From NCBI GenBank assembly GCA_033439765.1, contig JAULSN010000004.1, forward strand, positions 2,490,001-2,554,000: a stretch of 64,000 nt of DNA. The letters run 5' to 3'. The position numbers and the translations under genes are program-made. Below the pieces are notes generated by a model that saw nothing but the letters and a program-made list of their open reading frames with translations, did not search any database and was not told the origin of the DNA. How positions within the stretch are numbered: position 1 is the stretch's first letter; each line of letters begins with the position of its first letter. This stretch comes from Lasiosphaeria ovina. Taxonomy: Eukaryota; Ascomycota; Sordariomycetes; Sordariales; Lasiosphaeriaceae. Of this stretch, positions 1-11,555 are shown in pieces.

Positions 1-3000
1 AGGTAGATCACCACAGAAAACAGGAACTCTTCAGCCGAAAGAGCCCTATTGGTCAACACAAAGACGTCGAATTATTCAACGCGTTTCTTGAGCCCCTGGT
101 CCTGGTTTCCGAACACGCCTGGTTTTCAGTGTTGTAGATGGCCGCTGGTCCCTAGTTCCAACAAGATCAAGACAGAGACAGTTCCACATTGCTTTGGCGC
201 CAACCATCCTGTGAAGCCTCAAGCATCGACCCAAGCCCCGGACTGTTTCTGCAGGAGCTTTGCAGGGTCAGTTGGAACATGGCTCGCCTCATTCCGTGTA
301 ACCACGTTGGCAAAGCGCATTTTGGGTCCGCGGACAGGATCCGGAAGCGGAACAAACCCTACATGTAAGCAGAAATCGAACGGACCGCAGACTAAGGAGC
401 CGGCTATGGCACACCGCCCGCGGTCGAGTCCAAGGCCAGTCACTGCCGAGAAGGAACATTTGAGAGGTTGTCGAAGTTGGCACCAGTCGCTTCCCCCTCG
501 CTTTTGGGGACATAGGACAAGCAAGACATCATTGTCGTTCTCATTGGCTGGAGTCTGACATGGAAAGCCCTCTGCGCTGGCGAGAAGGATAGGAATGGAC
601 GGTTTAGTCCCGAATAAAAATAAGCTTCTTTTTCATCAGCACCGAGTGTCTCTGTGGAAGAGTGAAAGAGAGGGCGGGAGCAAGATGGAGAGAGGCTCAT
701 CGACGGCGGGCGCCCGCAGTCTCTTTTGTACAGCCACTTATTGGGCTGGGGGCTATAGGACCAGCAAAGATCTTGGCGGCTGGAGGATCGGACGGATTCG
801 CGAAACAAACAAACAACTGTTGAAACAAAGGCTCGGATTCGGGCAGGCGTATTTGAGAGTCCGAAGGGACGTGGCCGGGGCCCGCTTGAAGAACCGGGAG
901 TGCACAGATGAGGCTTCCGTGGCCACGGTCGAGGCCGATTGCCGGATTGGGCACAAGTATGCCAAGGCATGAACAACCGGACCGCCATCGGCGAGCTGTC
1001 CGCTGTCAATACGGAGCAGCCGCCTCGGTATCCATAGCTGCTAAATATCGAGCAGCTCTATAGCGGCACTTGAGACTCGACTGAGGTAACGTTGACAATA
1101 TACGAATTGAAAATGGTGACTACTAATAAACGGAAGCAGCCGAACACGCGATATCTCCTCAGCCTAAAATTATCGTTCGCGAACGAAACCAATGCGATCA
1201 ATGAGAGGATAGACACCGGATTTGGCGAAATTCGTGTTGAACAGGAAGTGGAAGCGCAGTTGCTCCGCCTCAGTGGCGCAAAGTTTTAGTTGACGTTTAG
1301 TGGGACGTTCAGGGACAAAGGCCGCCCCGAACGACCCTCTTCTATTTTTGGTTGGCGCTCCCCGGGCACTCCACGCAGATCTATGCGGGTCTTGAAAAAA
1401 TTGACGATGGACTGCAGCTGATCGCCGTGGGCAACAATGGAATGGCGAGATTCGAATCTTCACACTAACAGGGCGGTTGCCATTACAACGTGTGGCTAGC
1501 CGACTACGAGAAACTGTCCCATGCAAAATAAAGATCTATTGTCTGGGGAACGAGAACGCGATGCCCGAACTGCGTAAGCACAGCATGCGCTGTCGCACAC
1601 CGTCGTCTGATCTGATTCGACGTTCTCGCCACTGCTGCATTGAAAAACAAAATCCCTTGAATTCGCGTCGCTGCAGATCTTAAAAAGCCGGGATGCTCGG
1701 CTTTAGTACGCGCGGTTTGTGTGTGTCATTGGGTGACGGCCGGCGCCAGCTGGAGAGGCTCTTGACAAGAGAGGAGCCTCCGTGCGGATCTGGATGGGGT
1801 TTGGACTTGCTCGTGTTTCAGGAGTTGATTAATATGGCTTCAGGTTCCGTCGAGAATATAGTGCCCAAAAGACAGGCGACAAGCGGCAGCAGCTTTCAGG
1901 GCCGAGTCCGGGAGTGTCGCCTCCCGTTCTGCGCCGCCCGCTGATTCTCCGCCTCTTTTGCTTTTAACATTGATTTTTGTTCTTATTTTCGTGGTCGCCA
2001 CCGCCCGGCAAACCGTATTTTGGGGCGGCCGCGGCCAGGTGAAGGCAATGTAACGTTCAAGATGCTGAAGGATACGTGCAAAGAGATCAAAGGAGGCGGT
2101 GGAAAGACGTATGGGTTGAGAGGATTCAACGATCCAAATTTATACGTGCCCTGTAAGGCGGGCAAGAGAATAATCCATGTCACCCCAGGATCGATGTCAA
2201 GCTCCCAAGGCGCTGCGACTGGCGACAAAGGAGTAAGTCTAGTTTATACGCCGTGGCATGCATGCTTGAAAGGGGCGGACCGCGTGCTAAGTTAAACTTA
2301 AAGAAAGAAACGCACAACAACGGTGGGAGGCCATGTGTAATCCGCATGGGCGCAAACTCTTTTAGGCGGCGACGTTTGTATATCTGCCCTGCCGTGAAAA
2401 TGCACCTTCAAGGGGAAATACACGGCGCTGAAACGCGTCTGAGGAAGACAGATGGAAGTCGGTGCGGATACTTCTTCCAGGATCTTGGCGCCTTCAGGGG
2501 CCGGCAAGTGGCCGACTGACGTAGGGGGTTCCCTTTTGGATCTTTGGTTGGGCTGTTTGGGCGGCCCCAAGAGCTGGCTGCCGCGCAACTGCCCTCCCCT
2601 CCTACTGGCTCTGAGCGCCCAAGCCTCCTCGTGTCCACGGGCGTGTTCGCGCTGCAGCCATCCCTGGGCTAGGAATCCGGTGGAGAAGCGCTTTCCATCC
2701 CTGGACGCTCAGCCACACCCTCTATCCACGTTACCTACCTCATAACCCCAATACCAGCCAGGACGTCTCCAAAGCTCTTGAAACCAAGTTTTGGACCACT
2801 TCCCTATCTGCAGAGAAACACCATTGTTTCTGGCAAACGATCCACCAGAACAAACCCGCTCGTTCTGTTTGCTATTTCTCTTGCTGCCACCTACCGAAAC
2901 AGCAGTTGCGGTACTCTGCACGCTAGCTTTCGTGCCCTACCGTACCGTACCTTAGGTCCCTAGATCGAGCCCCGGTCTACCTCTTCATCGCGCCTGCCCT

Positions 3001-3268
3001 GGGTTGACTTGATCGGGCACCTATCCCATACACGTAACAACTGGACGCAGCGGGTGTCTAGAGTCCTCCGCTGTGAGCCTAGAGTTGGCTGCCCTCTGCA
3101 CGCCCCGACCAGACTCGAAACGGCCTAGAGCCACAAAGGCGCTCATCCGGAAAAAAAAAACACAAACAACCCCCGCCATCGACAGACGCCAGTGCTTCGC
3201 GGGACAATAAAACGACCACCTTTTGCTTGCTACCCGGACCGCCCTGCTAGATTGAGAGCTTGGCTGCC
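1..3268. other. Long gene-free region upstream of the chitin synthase
   Basis: No open frame here has recognisable protein character, and the longer ones overlap on both strands in a way typical of chance. The last 500 bases before the chitin synthase start are C/T-rich and contain the short pyrimidine tracts usual for ascomycete promoters and 5' leaders. The segment probably holds the chitin synthase promoter and perhaps an untranslated leader. I see no repeat or RNA gene that I can support. Confidence 0.5.
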
Positions 3269-6260
3269 ATGGCGTACCGAGGCCATGGAAATGGCTATGA
3301 AGGCCAAACTGGCTATAGCGGACAGGCTGGCTACGAGGGTCACCCGATGCAGGATCTGAACGCGCACAACGAGGTGAGTTGATGATCACAGCTTGTTTGG
3401 TGGAGGGAGAGACCATGGTACTGACTTAGACCCGCCGCAGCTTGAACATGACGACTTGGAGGCACAATCTTCGCTTCTCCACCAGAGCCAGACAGGATAC
3501 GATCATGAGCGGCTTGGCACCCAGACCCCCCCGGTGCGCCCTGTCTCGGCCTATAGCTTGACGGAGTCGTATACCCCCGGTGCTCCCACCACGAGAATTG
3601 GCGGTGGCAGGGACTCGACTCCTCCCCCGCTCCCCCCGCTCAGCAATGAATATGCTGGCGCGCAGCAATACCAGTACGGGGCCGGGTACACACCCGATCC
3701 GGCATCGTATGGCATGTCGACGGCCGACTCGGATGATAGCTGGATTCAGCGCCAGCAGCCCAATGCGGCGCCATCCGGCGGGCTCAAGCGCTACGCGACG
3801 AGAAAGGTCAAGCTGGTCCAGGGATCGGTGCTTAGCATCGACTACCCCGTGCCCAGCGCAATCAGAAACGCCGTCCAGCCCCGGTACCGCAACCAGGAGG
3901 GCAACAACGAGGAGTTCCTCAAGATGCGCTACACAGCTGCGACCTGCGACCCCAACGACTTCACCCTGAAGAATGGCTACGATCTGCGCCCCCGCATGTA
4001 CAACCGACACACGGAGCTCCTGATCGCAATTACCTACTACAACGAAGACAAGGTGCTGCTTTCCAGAACGCTGCACGGCGTTATGCAGAACATCCGGGAC
4101 ATAGTGAACCTGAAGAAGTCAGAGTTCTGGAACCGGGGAGGCCCTGCGTGGCAGAAGATTGTCGTATGCTTGGTGTTTGATGGCATCGAGAAGGCAGACA
4201 AGAACGTGCTCGATGTGCTGGCCACCGTCGGCATCTACCAGGACGGTGTGGTCAAGAAGGATGTCGACGGCAAGCCGACTGTCGCACACATCTTCGAGTA
4301 CACAACGCAGCTGTCGGTCACTCCTACTCAGCAGCTTATGCAGCCTGTGGACGAGGGTCCGCAGACGCTGCCGCCGGTGCAGTTCATCTTTTGCCTGAAG
4401 CAGAACAACAGTAAGAAGATCAACTCGCACCGCTGGCTGTTCAACGCCTTTGGGCGCATCCTCAACCCCGAGGTTTGTATTCTGCTTGATGCGGGCACTA
4501 AGCCCAGCCCGAGGTCTCTCCTTGCCCTCTGGGAAGGCTTCTTCAACGACAAGGACCTCGGCGGTGCCTGCGGCGAGATACACGCTATGCTCGGAAAAGT
4601 ACGTATTGTTTTGGTTTATTATTCCTATTACGTCTAATCGCCGTTTTTAAATTTATTCTAATATCGATCCAACAGGGCGGCAAGAAGCTGCTGAACCCCC
4701 TGGTCGCTGTCCAGAATTTCGAGTACAAGATCTCTAACATCTTGGACAAGCCTCTGGAGAGCGCGTTTGGTTACGTGAGCGTGCTGCCTGGCGCGTTTTC
4801 GGCATACCGCTTCCGAGCCATCATGGGCCGGCCTTTGGAGCAGTATTTCCATGGTGACCATACGCTGTCCAAGATCCTGGGCAAGAAGGGCATCGAGGGT
4901 ATGAATATCTTCAAAAAGAACATGTTCTTGGCCGAGGATCGTATTCTCTGCTTCGAGCTCGTCGCCAAGGCCGGCCAGAAGTGGCACTTGAGCTACATCA
5001 AGGCCGCCAAGGGCGAGACCGATGTCCCTGAAGGCGCTCCCGAGTTCATCAGCCAGCGTCGTCGATGGCTCAACGGATCCTTTGCGGCCAGCATCTACTC
5101 GCTCATGCACTTTGGGCGCATGTACAAGAGCGGCCACAACCTGATCCGCATGTTCTTCTTCCACATTCAGCTCCTCTACAACGTCCTGAACGTCATCTTC
5201 ACCTGGTTTTCTCTGGCTTCCTACTTCCTCACCACCTCTGTCATCATGCAGATTGTCGGCACTCCCACCACGGCTTCGAACACGACGGCGGAAACGCACG
5301 CCTGGCCGTTTGGCGATAGCGTGACGCCCATCTTCAACGCGGTGCTCATTTATCTCTACCTGGCATTCGTCATTCTGCAGTTCATATTGGCTCTCGGCAA
5401 TCGGCCAAAGGGGTCCAAGTACACGTACATCACTTCGTTCATCGTCTTTTCACTCATCCAGACTTACATCCTGATCCTCTCTGGGTACCTGGTCGTCAAG
5501 GCCTTTTCAACCCCAATCGGCGACCAGCTCAAGTTTGACAGTGCAGGCGATGCGCTACACTCCTTCTTCAGCGACTCGAGTGCTGTGGGTGTCATCCTCA
5601 TCGCGCTGATTTCCATTTACGGTCTCTACTTCTTGGCTTCATTCTTGTATCTGGACCCGTGGCACATGTTCCACTCCTTCCCCTTTTACATGGTGCTCAT
5701 GTCTACGTATATCAACATCTTGATGGTGTACGCCTTCAACAACTGGCATGATGTGTCGTGGGGTACCAAGGGATCTGACAAGGCCGAGGCGCTGCCATCG
5801 GCCAATGTCAGCAAGGGCGAGAAGAATGAAGCCGTGGTGGAGGAAATCGAGAAGCCGCAGGAAGATATCGACCAGCAGTTCGAGCAGACGGTTCGCCGAG
5901 CGCTGGCCCCCTACAAGGAGGAGCAGAAGCCGGAGCCCAAGGACCTCGACGATTCGTACAAGTCCTTCCGAACCATGCTCGTTGTCTCTTGGCTCTTCTC
6001 CAACTGCCTCTTGGCTGTTGTCATCACTAGCCCCAACTTTGATTCGGTTGCTATTGTAAGTAGCACTTTTCCCCCTGCTTTAACCTCTGGCCATTGGCAT
6101 GATGCTGACACTTGTTTAGTCGACCACTTCATCGACACGCACGGTCGGGTTCTTCAAGTTCCTGCTCTACGCCACAGCCGCCCTCTCTCTCGTTCGGTTT
6201 ATCGGCTTCCTCTGGTTCCTCGGAAGGACTGGAATCATGTGCTGCTTCGCGCGGCGCTGA
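3269..6260 (+). CDS. Chitin synthase, class III-type (927 aa)
   Basis: Processive family 2 glycosyltransferase that polymerises UDP-GlcNAc into chitin at the plasma membrane. Four exons join in frame: 3269-3373, 3441-4598, 4676-6055 and 6120-6260, all with GT-AG introns. The N-terminal ~150 residues are hydrophilic and rich in Gly, Tyr and Pro. Catalytic motifs follow in the usual order: LLDAGTKP near residue 384, [10 protein letters not shown] near 507 and QRRRWLNG near 548. Multiple membrane segments occupy about 580-790 and a last hydrophobic pair lies near the C-terminus. The length (about 930 aa), the short N-terminus beginning [11 protein letters not shown] and the sequence around [10 protein letters not shown] fit class III (Neurospora chs-1/Aspergillus chsG type) rather than classes I or II; the class call is from recall, not alignment. 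The start was chosen because exon 1 supplies the only in-frame ATG and has a good context. The gene appears intact. Confidence 0.93.
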
Positions 6261-7160
6261 GCGTCGGAGTGAAGGGTGTATTTTTGGTTCAACGGCGTAG
6301 GTAGATCGGTGTCGCGGGCTTCGCAAGAACAGATGTCGGCTTGTATATCACGTTGGCTGTTTTCTTGCTTTTTTAGTGCCAGTCAAGGGGCGACAACCCA
6401 TGGGCATCGTCAAGGTAGGTAGTTCCACCATTTTTTGCACTATTACGACGACTAGCCACAATGCGCTGGCATTTGTCTCTTTCTCCATGACGGGCATCAT
6501 TCATGTCAAAGGGGCTGAGGCGGCAAAAGAAATTGGCATTTGGGGGTTTTCTGAGGAGAGAGAGAAAAAAGAGACAATCATGGCATCGGTCACGGCGTTT
6601 TGTTGCTTCGATATATCAATTGCTGTTTATTTTTTTCACTGGCAGCCTAGACGTTAGTAATTCAGAGGCATTCATTTCAATATTTTCAAGTGTTTCTTGT
6701 TGATGTTGACGTTGGCGGTTGCGGTTGAGTGGTCTTCAGCAAACCGAGGCATTGGGGGGGCACATCCGTTGGTAAGACAGGTTTCCAAGCTCGAGGACAC
6801 ATAGAGTCGACCAGGAGTGGATTCACACACAGCACAGGACTCGAAGAAGGGATACAGAGTTTGTAAGGTTTGCGTGCTTGCTTCAAGGTACGGTGATACG
6901 TAAGGCCCTCCCTATTTACACTCCAATCCTTGAATGTTTGTTGGCCTGGTACCTGGGAATAAGGAGAAGATTATCGCAAATAAACCGGCAGAAAAGACCT
7001 TTAAAAGGCACTTTCAGAGAAGAGATATGATATGCCCCTGGGATTCTAGAGTAGGGGTTCTAATAGTTATTACCTCCCTCGGCGAAAAAAGTTATAGGGC
7101 GAGCCGTAAGGAATTGAGGCCTTTCAAATCTTGGAAAGTCCCCCGCTAACAAACATTCAG

Positions 7161-7275
7161 GGATATGTTTGTCTGCAGGGTAGACGAAAACACCGTTGAA
7201 TTTGCGGCACACTGTTAAGATGGCCGTTTCGCCAGCTTCACCGTTGCGGCGGCGGCGTAGTCTATTTAAGGGGAG
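7161..7275 (+). repeat. Dispersed repeat fragment, copy A
   Basis: This segment, from AGGGATATGTTTGTCTGCAG onward, is nearly identical to 22943-23055; the two differ at only a few positions over about 110 bases. It is the 3' portion of the longer unit seen at 22605-23055. Further fragments of that unit lie at 32345-32425 and, inverted, at 51487-51755. No open frame or terminal inverted repeat is visible, so its class is unknown; a solo LTR or other non-coding transposon remnant is most likely. Confidence 0.8.
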
Positions 7276-7614
7276 CTGGGCTGGTTGGTAACGAAAAAGT
7301 CGCTCTCCGAGGACGTGAGCAGGCATATATGTCGCCTACCACGATCTCTCGGCCCATGGCAAGCTGCATGTGCAGTTCGTAGTAGGATAAAAATTCTACA
7401 ACATTCGATAAGCAAAGCCAAAAGGTATATATTTTGACGTGGCCCCTTCGGCCCGTATTGGTCTGCCCCCGCCACGGCTTCGTTGGACTGATCTGCACCG
7501 AAACCGGTACTTTGCGTTGATCGTAAGGGTAGAGGTATGAGAAAAAAAATCTATACAACTACTTATGTCCCGAAGAGTGCGAAGATGGTTCTTCCTAGGT
7601 ATCTTCTCCCCGTC

Positions 7615-8118
7615 CTATAGTTTGCGGCCATGCATATTCCAAAGTTGGCGATCTTTGCTAACCATAGTGCAGAATTTGTCGTCTGAATCCTCAACAGAAG
7701 CTGTGCGGAGTCCACTTGGTTGGTTGATGAAACAAACCCCACCATCAACATATAAACTTAGCTGTTCCCTGAAACTGAGGCATAGGCAAATTCCATAAAA
7801 CGGTTCCACATAATGATCATTATGAATAGGAGCGTGCAAAGTTGTTGCTGATTTTTCAGGTAGTAAAGCCATAGCCTTAAAAATTGTGTTGGACAGCTGC
7901 ACCTGGCTCAGTGCCGACCGTCTCTCCAGACTTTCTCGTTTGCGGCCGCGCACAGTGGCAAGCATCCGGAAAGCACACTGCGCCATGACTCGGCCAGCGA
8001 AGGAGACGGCAGCAGCGATGACGAAGCTGAACCGCCTCAGGTTAGGTCGGATATAGCGCCGAGGTTCCTTATTGCGCTCAAAGAGGAACATGGGCTCAAG
8101 TGGGGCGAGATTCATCAA
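7615..8118 (-). CDS. Orphan open frame, 167 aa, doubtful
   Basis: An ATG-initiated frame of 167 codons that I do not recognise. It has a basic N-terminal third (RRYIRPNLRRF), a hydrophobic stretch (SFVIAAAVSF) and no domain signature. It lies alone between a dispersed repeat and the CorA-like gene. Codon use is unremarkable and no introns can be inferred. It may be a chance frame or the remnant of a gene. Confidence 0.18.
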   Translation of the reverse strand: MMNLAPLEPMFLFERNKEPRRYIRPNLRRFSFVIAAAVSFAGRVMAQCAFRMLATVRGRKRESLERRSALSQVQLSNTIFKAMALLPEKSATTLHAPIHNDHYVEPFYGICLCLSFREQLSLYVDGGVCFINQPSGLRTASVEDSDDKFCTMVSKDRQLWNMHGRKL

Positions 8119-8600
8119 CGGTACACTGACCGCTTCCCAGCTAAAGTGGAGGGCAGTCGAGGAAGACTAGAGATCGATGGGTGAGACTGGTAGGTAAGGT
8201 AAGATTAGGGAGCCATTGGGGGACTCGCGGGCAAGGTCAGTGGTTGGAAATTGTGACTGCGTGGTTCTGCGGTGCCCAGTAAGTAGCACACAAGGTCGAC
8301 GCTGGATCCTGTGATGTGCGCCAATCGACAGGTAGCGGTCTTTGTTCAAATTTTAATTCTTTACGGAAGTGAACCTTTTGATCGTAAGCCTTCGCGAAAA
8401 TTCTACAAGGAGACAACATGTGCCGTGGTCTGGACTGCTGTTTTTGGCAGGCGGGTGGCGTCAAGTTTCAACAGTCTAAGCCGCTTCATTAAGTCCATCT
8501 CGGGTGGGGCGCATGTTCTCTCGGTGTTCATGTATATGGCTTCATAGACCCAGGCTTGCGTTCTGCAAACATAGATCCTCGGTAGTCTTCATGTCCTTGC

Positions 8601-10523
8601 TTATGCAGACTTGCCGCTCTCAAGAACTTTCTCCTTTGTTTCCGTCTTGGTCATGGCCTCTCTGCCAGCTGTCAACAGCTTCCACACACTGCTGAGAACA
8701 TCGTAATCCATGAACAGTATAGAGATAAAGAGTATAGGCGAGGACACGGCAAACCATATCCAGAGTGGCAAGTTTCCGTCGACTATCTGCACGAGGTTCA
8801 TGCCGAAGAAGGACGCCGTAAACGACAGGGGGACGAAAATAAAGGCGAGCCTCGTGAGCTTGGCCACGCCGGCGGCCTGCGCCATGGCCTCGCGCGACTC
8901 CTTGATGACGGCGTTGTTCATTACGACCTGCATGCCGCGACCGCACTGTTCCGAGAGAGTTAGGGCCCGCGCGAGAAGGTACTCATAGTCGCGCGCGAGG
9001 TTCCACAGGGCCTCATCGGCCTTTTGCTGCTTCTCGGGCCTGGTCGCCGCGTGCGGCCAGTCTAGGGCATGCGGCGCACGGAACGTAGCCATGCCGTCCC
9101 GGATGCGCTGGATGTGGCGGTCGAGCACCTGCTGGCTGTACAGGAGGTTGGACAGCGTGGGATTCGTCTGCTGCACGAGTCTGGAGTGTTCGAGCTCGTC
9201 GAGCAGCTTCGCCTCGAGCATGTTGAGGAACTGGTTCTCGGACGAGGCGGCGAACTGGAAAATGTCGTGCAGGAAGCAGGCGCTCTGGACAGTCGACTCA
9301 ACTGAGCGGTTCCCGTTGTCCTCGGGGACAACGAGGAGCCTGGCTTTGGACCGCAGAGCCAGACCTTGCCTGTGTTGGACGACGGGCACCGACGAGACGG
9401 TCCACGAGCCTGTGCGTAGCGGACTAGCCACCCAGGCCGTGGGGCCGGCCTTCAAGCCGGTCGAGGCGTCGAGCCAGATGAGGGCTAATTTCGCCGAGAT
9501 GGACGCGAGATCAGTTGTCTGTATAATGAGGACCCCAGCCCGACCGACAGCGGGGCGGGTGAGGCGATGGGAGGGCCCAAGGAGACGTACCGAACCAGCC
9601 TCCTTTGCCGCACTCATTGGCATATAGTGAGATGTCCTGCGTGATGCAGAAGTGCTGCAAGTCGAAAATGGCGCAGTCCCTCACGATGGGGCTCCCGAAC
9701 TTCATGCCGGCGAGATTCCTTTGGCTCTCATGGTATCTCTTGAGCTGAGCCTGGTTCTCCTCACGTAGGGCCTCGAGGGTTGCCTGTTCGGAATCCGTCT
9801 TGGTCTTTGCGGCCGAGGCCCCTATAGTTGTCATCTGCAACCGAACTGCGGTAGCGAGCGTCGACGGAAGTGAAGGCTGCGAATAGTGAGTGCGAATGCC
9901 TTGTCTGAAGTCTAGATGTCGTCGAAAGAACTCGGGGTCGACCTGGTACGAGGCCCCGATGACTAGAAGCCACTCCGGGGTTGGGCAGCCTCTCATAAAG
10001 ATCAGGCGGCCGTGCGCCGACCCTTCTAGTAATTTTGCCTTGGCCTCAAATTCTTGCGGGGAGCTCAGGTGCTCCATGCGCTGGTCAGATGCGGGATCGA
10101 GGTCGTAGAATGTGACGAAGTTGAAGCTCGCACCATCCTCGTCTGGCAATGGTGTCTTTGGGACGAGATCCGGTGCTTTTGCACCGAACGGCAGCTGCAA
10201 GTATGTTGCGAGACTATCAAAGTGGCTACCAGTATACAGGGACCTCGGTACGGCGAGCTGCGAGTAGAAGCTGACCGTGTCCGCGTAGTCCCGCTGTTCG
10301 ATGCCCGTGACACCTAGGTGTCGTCATGATGTTAGCGAGACACTTAATGGCTGCGAGGTGAGAACAAGCAGGCAACGGCGGCTGGTGACAGGTTGCCTGA
10401 TTCAAAGATGCTTTTGCACTTACGTCGCCGTGTACCTCCTCGCCCCCCGTGTCGATGTTCGTCAGTTCGTCGTTCCCTGGCAGTGTCCCGGGCTTGCAAT
10501 GGCTGTCTCGAGGAGCTCGCCAT
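8601..10523 (-). CDS. CorA-like Mg2+ transporter domain protein (568 aa)
   Basis: Predicted membrane protein of the fungal CorA-like/2-TM-GxN group, which moves divalent cations; substrate not shown. Three exons on the minus strand, 10523-10424, 10313-9591 and 9484-8601, join in frame and total exactly 569 codons. The second acceptor is the TTAG ending at 9485; the nearer CAG would bring in an immediate stop, whereas this choice reads GGWFALIWLDAS. The long soluble N-terminal part ends in helical sequence. Near residue 480 comes a membrane segment, then FFGMNLVQI, which carries the diagnostic GMN motif (about residue 499), then a short acidic loop and a second membrane segment. The tail is charged. 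A second possible ATG lies 7 codons upstream. It faces the amidase gene across a roughly 1-kb shared upstream region. Confidence 0.85.
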
Positions 10524-11555
10524 GATTTTTTCTGCTCTGTGCAAGTAAGAAACGAGCCTTTTCGTCTGGATCCAAGGCGATGGAAACGGACTGAAAGAGG
10601 CTTGTTGCGCATCTAGCGAAGTTCTACGGCATCATAGCCTTAGATAATCTGACGTCTGCGGTGGCTCAGCTCGGCCAGAGACTGTGTCACCCTGAGCAAT
10701 GAATGTCCCACACGCCGCAAAAGCGCCTCACCGCAAAAAACCTTTCACCACACAACAAGTGCGTTTTTCCTAATGAGACAAACAGCCTCCAGGTAAGGAT
10801 TTGAAGGAGTCCAAGCCTTGGCCGCAGTTGGCAACAGCACTGAGAGCCCCCTACATTATACACAACGTGCCAGGCGATTCTAACGGCAAGGTGAGCCTTT
10901 ACGTCTACCGGGACGCTATTCTGGAGACAATGGTAGGCTCATGGCTGCAAAAGGGCCAATAATCGGTCGTCGAGGAGGATGAACTTTGTCGTGGCTTTGA
11001 AAAGCAAAGCAAAATAACCCCACCCACTTCTTCCACTGCAGTTTTCCCCCTGATATTCCCCATACCGAGAAGGCCTGAAAGAGGCCACCAAATCTGTTTG
11101 GAGCGGTGAATTGTTGAATTCGTTGAAGGGGCGGCTTGACGAGGGCTGGGATTTGGCCTCCCCTAAGCCGGGCGCGGGATGTGTGGTTGCACTCGCATTG
11201 TTCGGGCAACGACGTGGCTGATAATGCACGCACCGGACGTGGCTATCGATGTCGAATCATTTCACAGGTGGGGTACAGAAGTGCGGAGCAGCTGTTCGCC
11301 CCCTCCTTCCCGATGAAAAAGACAAGCTTGATCCTGCGAGCACTCGTGTCGCAGCGGCGGAATAATTCCTCAGGCTCTCTCTTGTCTAAAATCCCCTCTG
11401 TCTCTCCGAAGTGCTCGCAGTCTAGTCCGAGTCTGACGAGCAGCCACAGGCGGCCTCCCATGCGTGAGACACTGCTGGAAGCAATTAGGGGTAGCAGTGG
11501 TAGTGGCCATGCCTCAATGCATGGGTCTGCCGCTCCTGCCCTGGTCATTGACACG
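10524..11555. promoter_or_regulatory. Shared upstream region of CorA-like gene and amidase
   Basis: About 1 kb between two divergently transcribed starts. No open frame here joins either gene convincingly except an in-frame extension of the amidase start (ATGs at 11517 and further upstream). I see no repeat and no specific operator. Co-regulation of the two genes is possible but is only inferred from the head-to-head layout. Confidence 0.35.

Larger units (their letters stand above)
6261..8600. other. Intergenic region between chitin synthase and CorA-like gene
   Basis: Contains the chitin synthase 3' flank, one fragment of a dispersed repeat (7161-7275) and one orphan open frame (7615-8118, minus). 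No other coding segment is supported. The block around 7.2-8.1 kb has no splice-compatible gene model that I could assemble. Confidence 0.5.

Noticed and set aside
440..1009. A 189-codon open frame on the minus strand in the chitin synthase upstream region
   Set aside because: Overlaps several other open frames on both strands and shows no domain or intron support.
1425..1510. A TTCGAAT-containing segment that recalls a tRNA T-arm, followed on the minus strand by CTGTTAG like an Asn anticodon loop
   Set aside because: The T-stem and anticodon stem do not pair, and no acceptor stem can be drawn.
3426..4076. A 216-codon frame antisense to the chitin synthase
   Set aside because: A shadow of the strongly GC3-biased coding strand.
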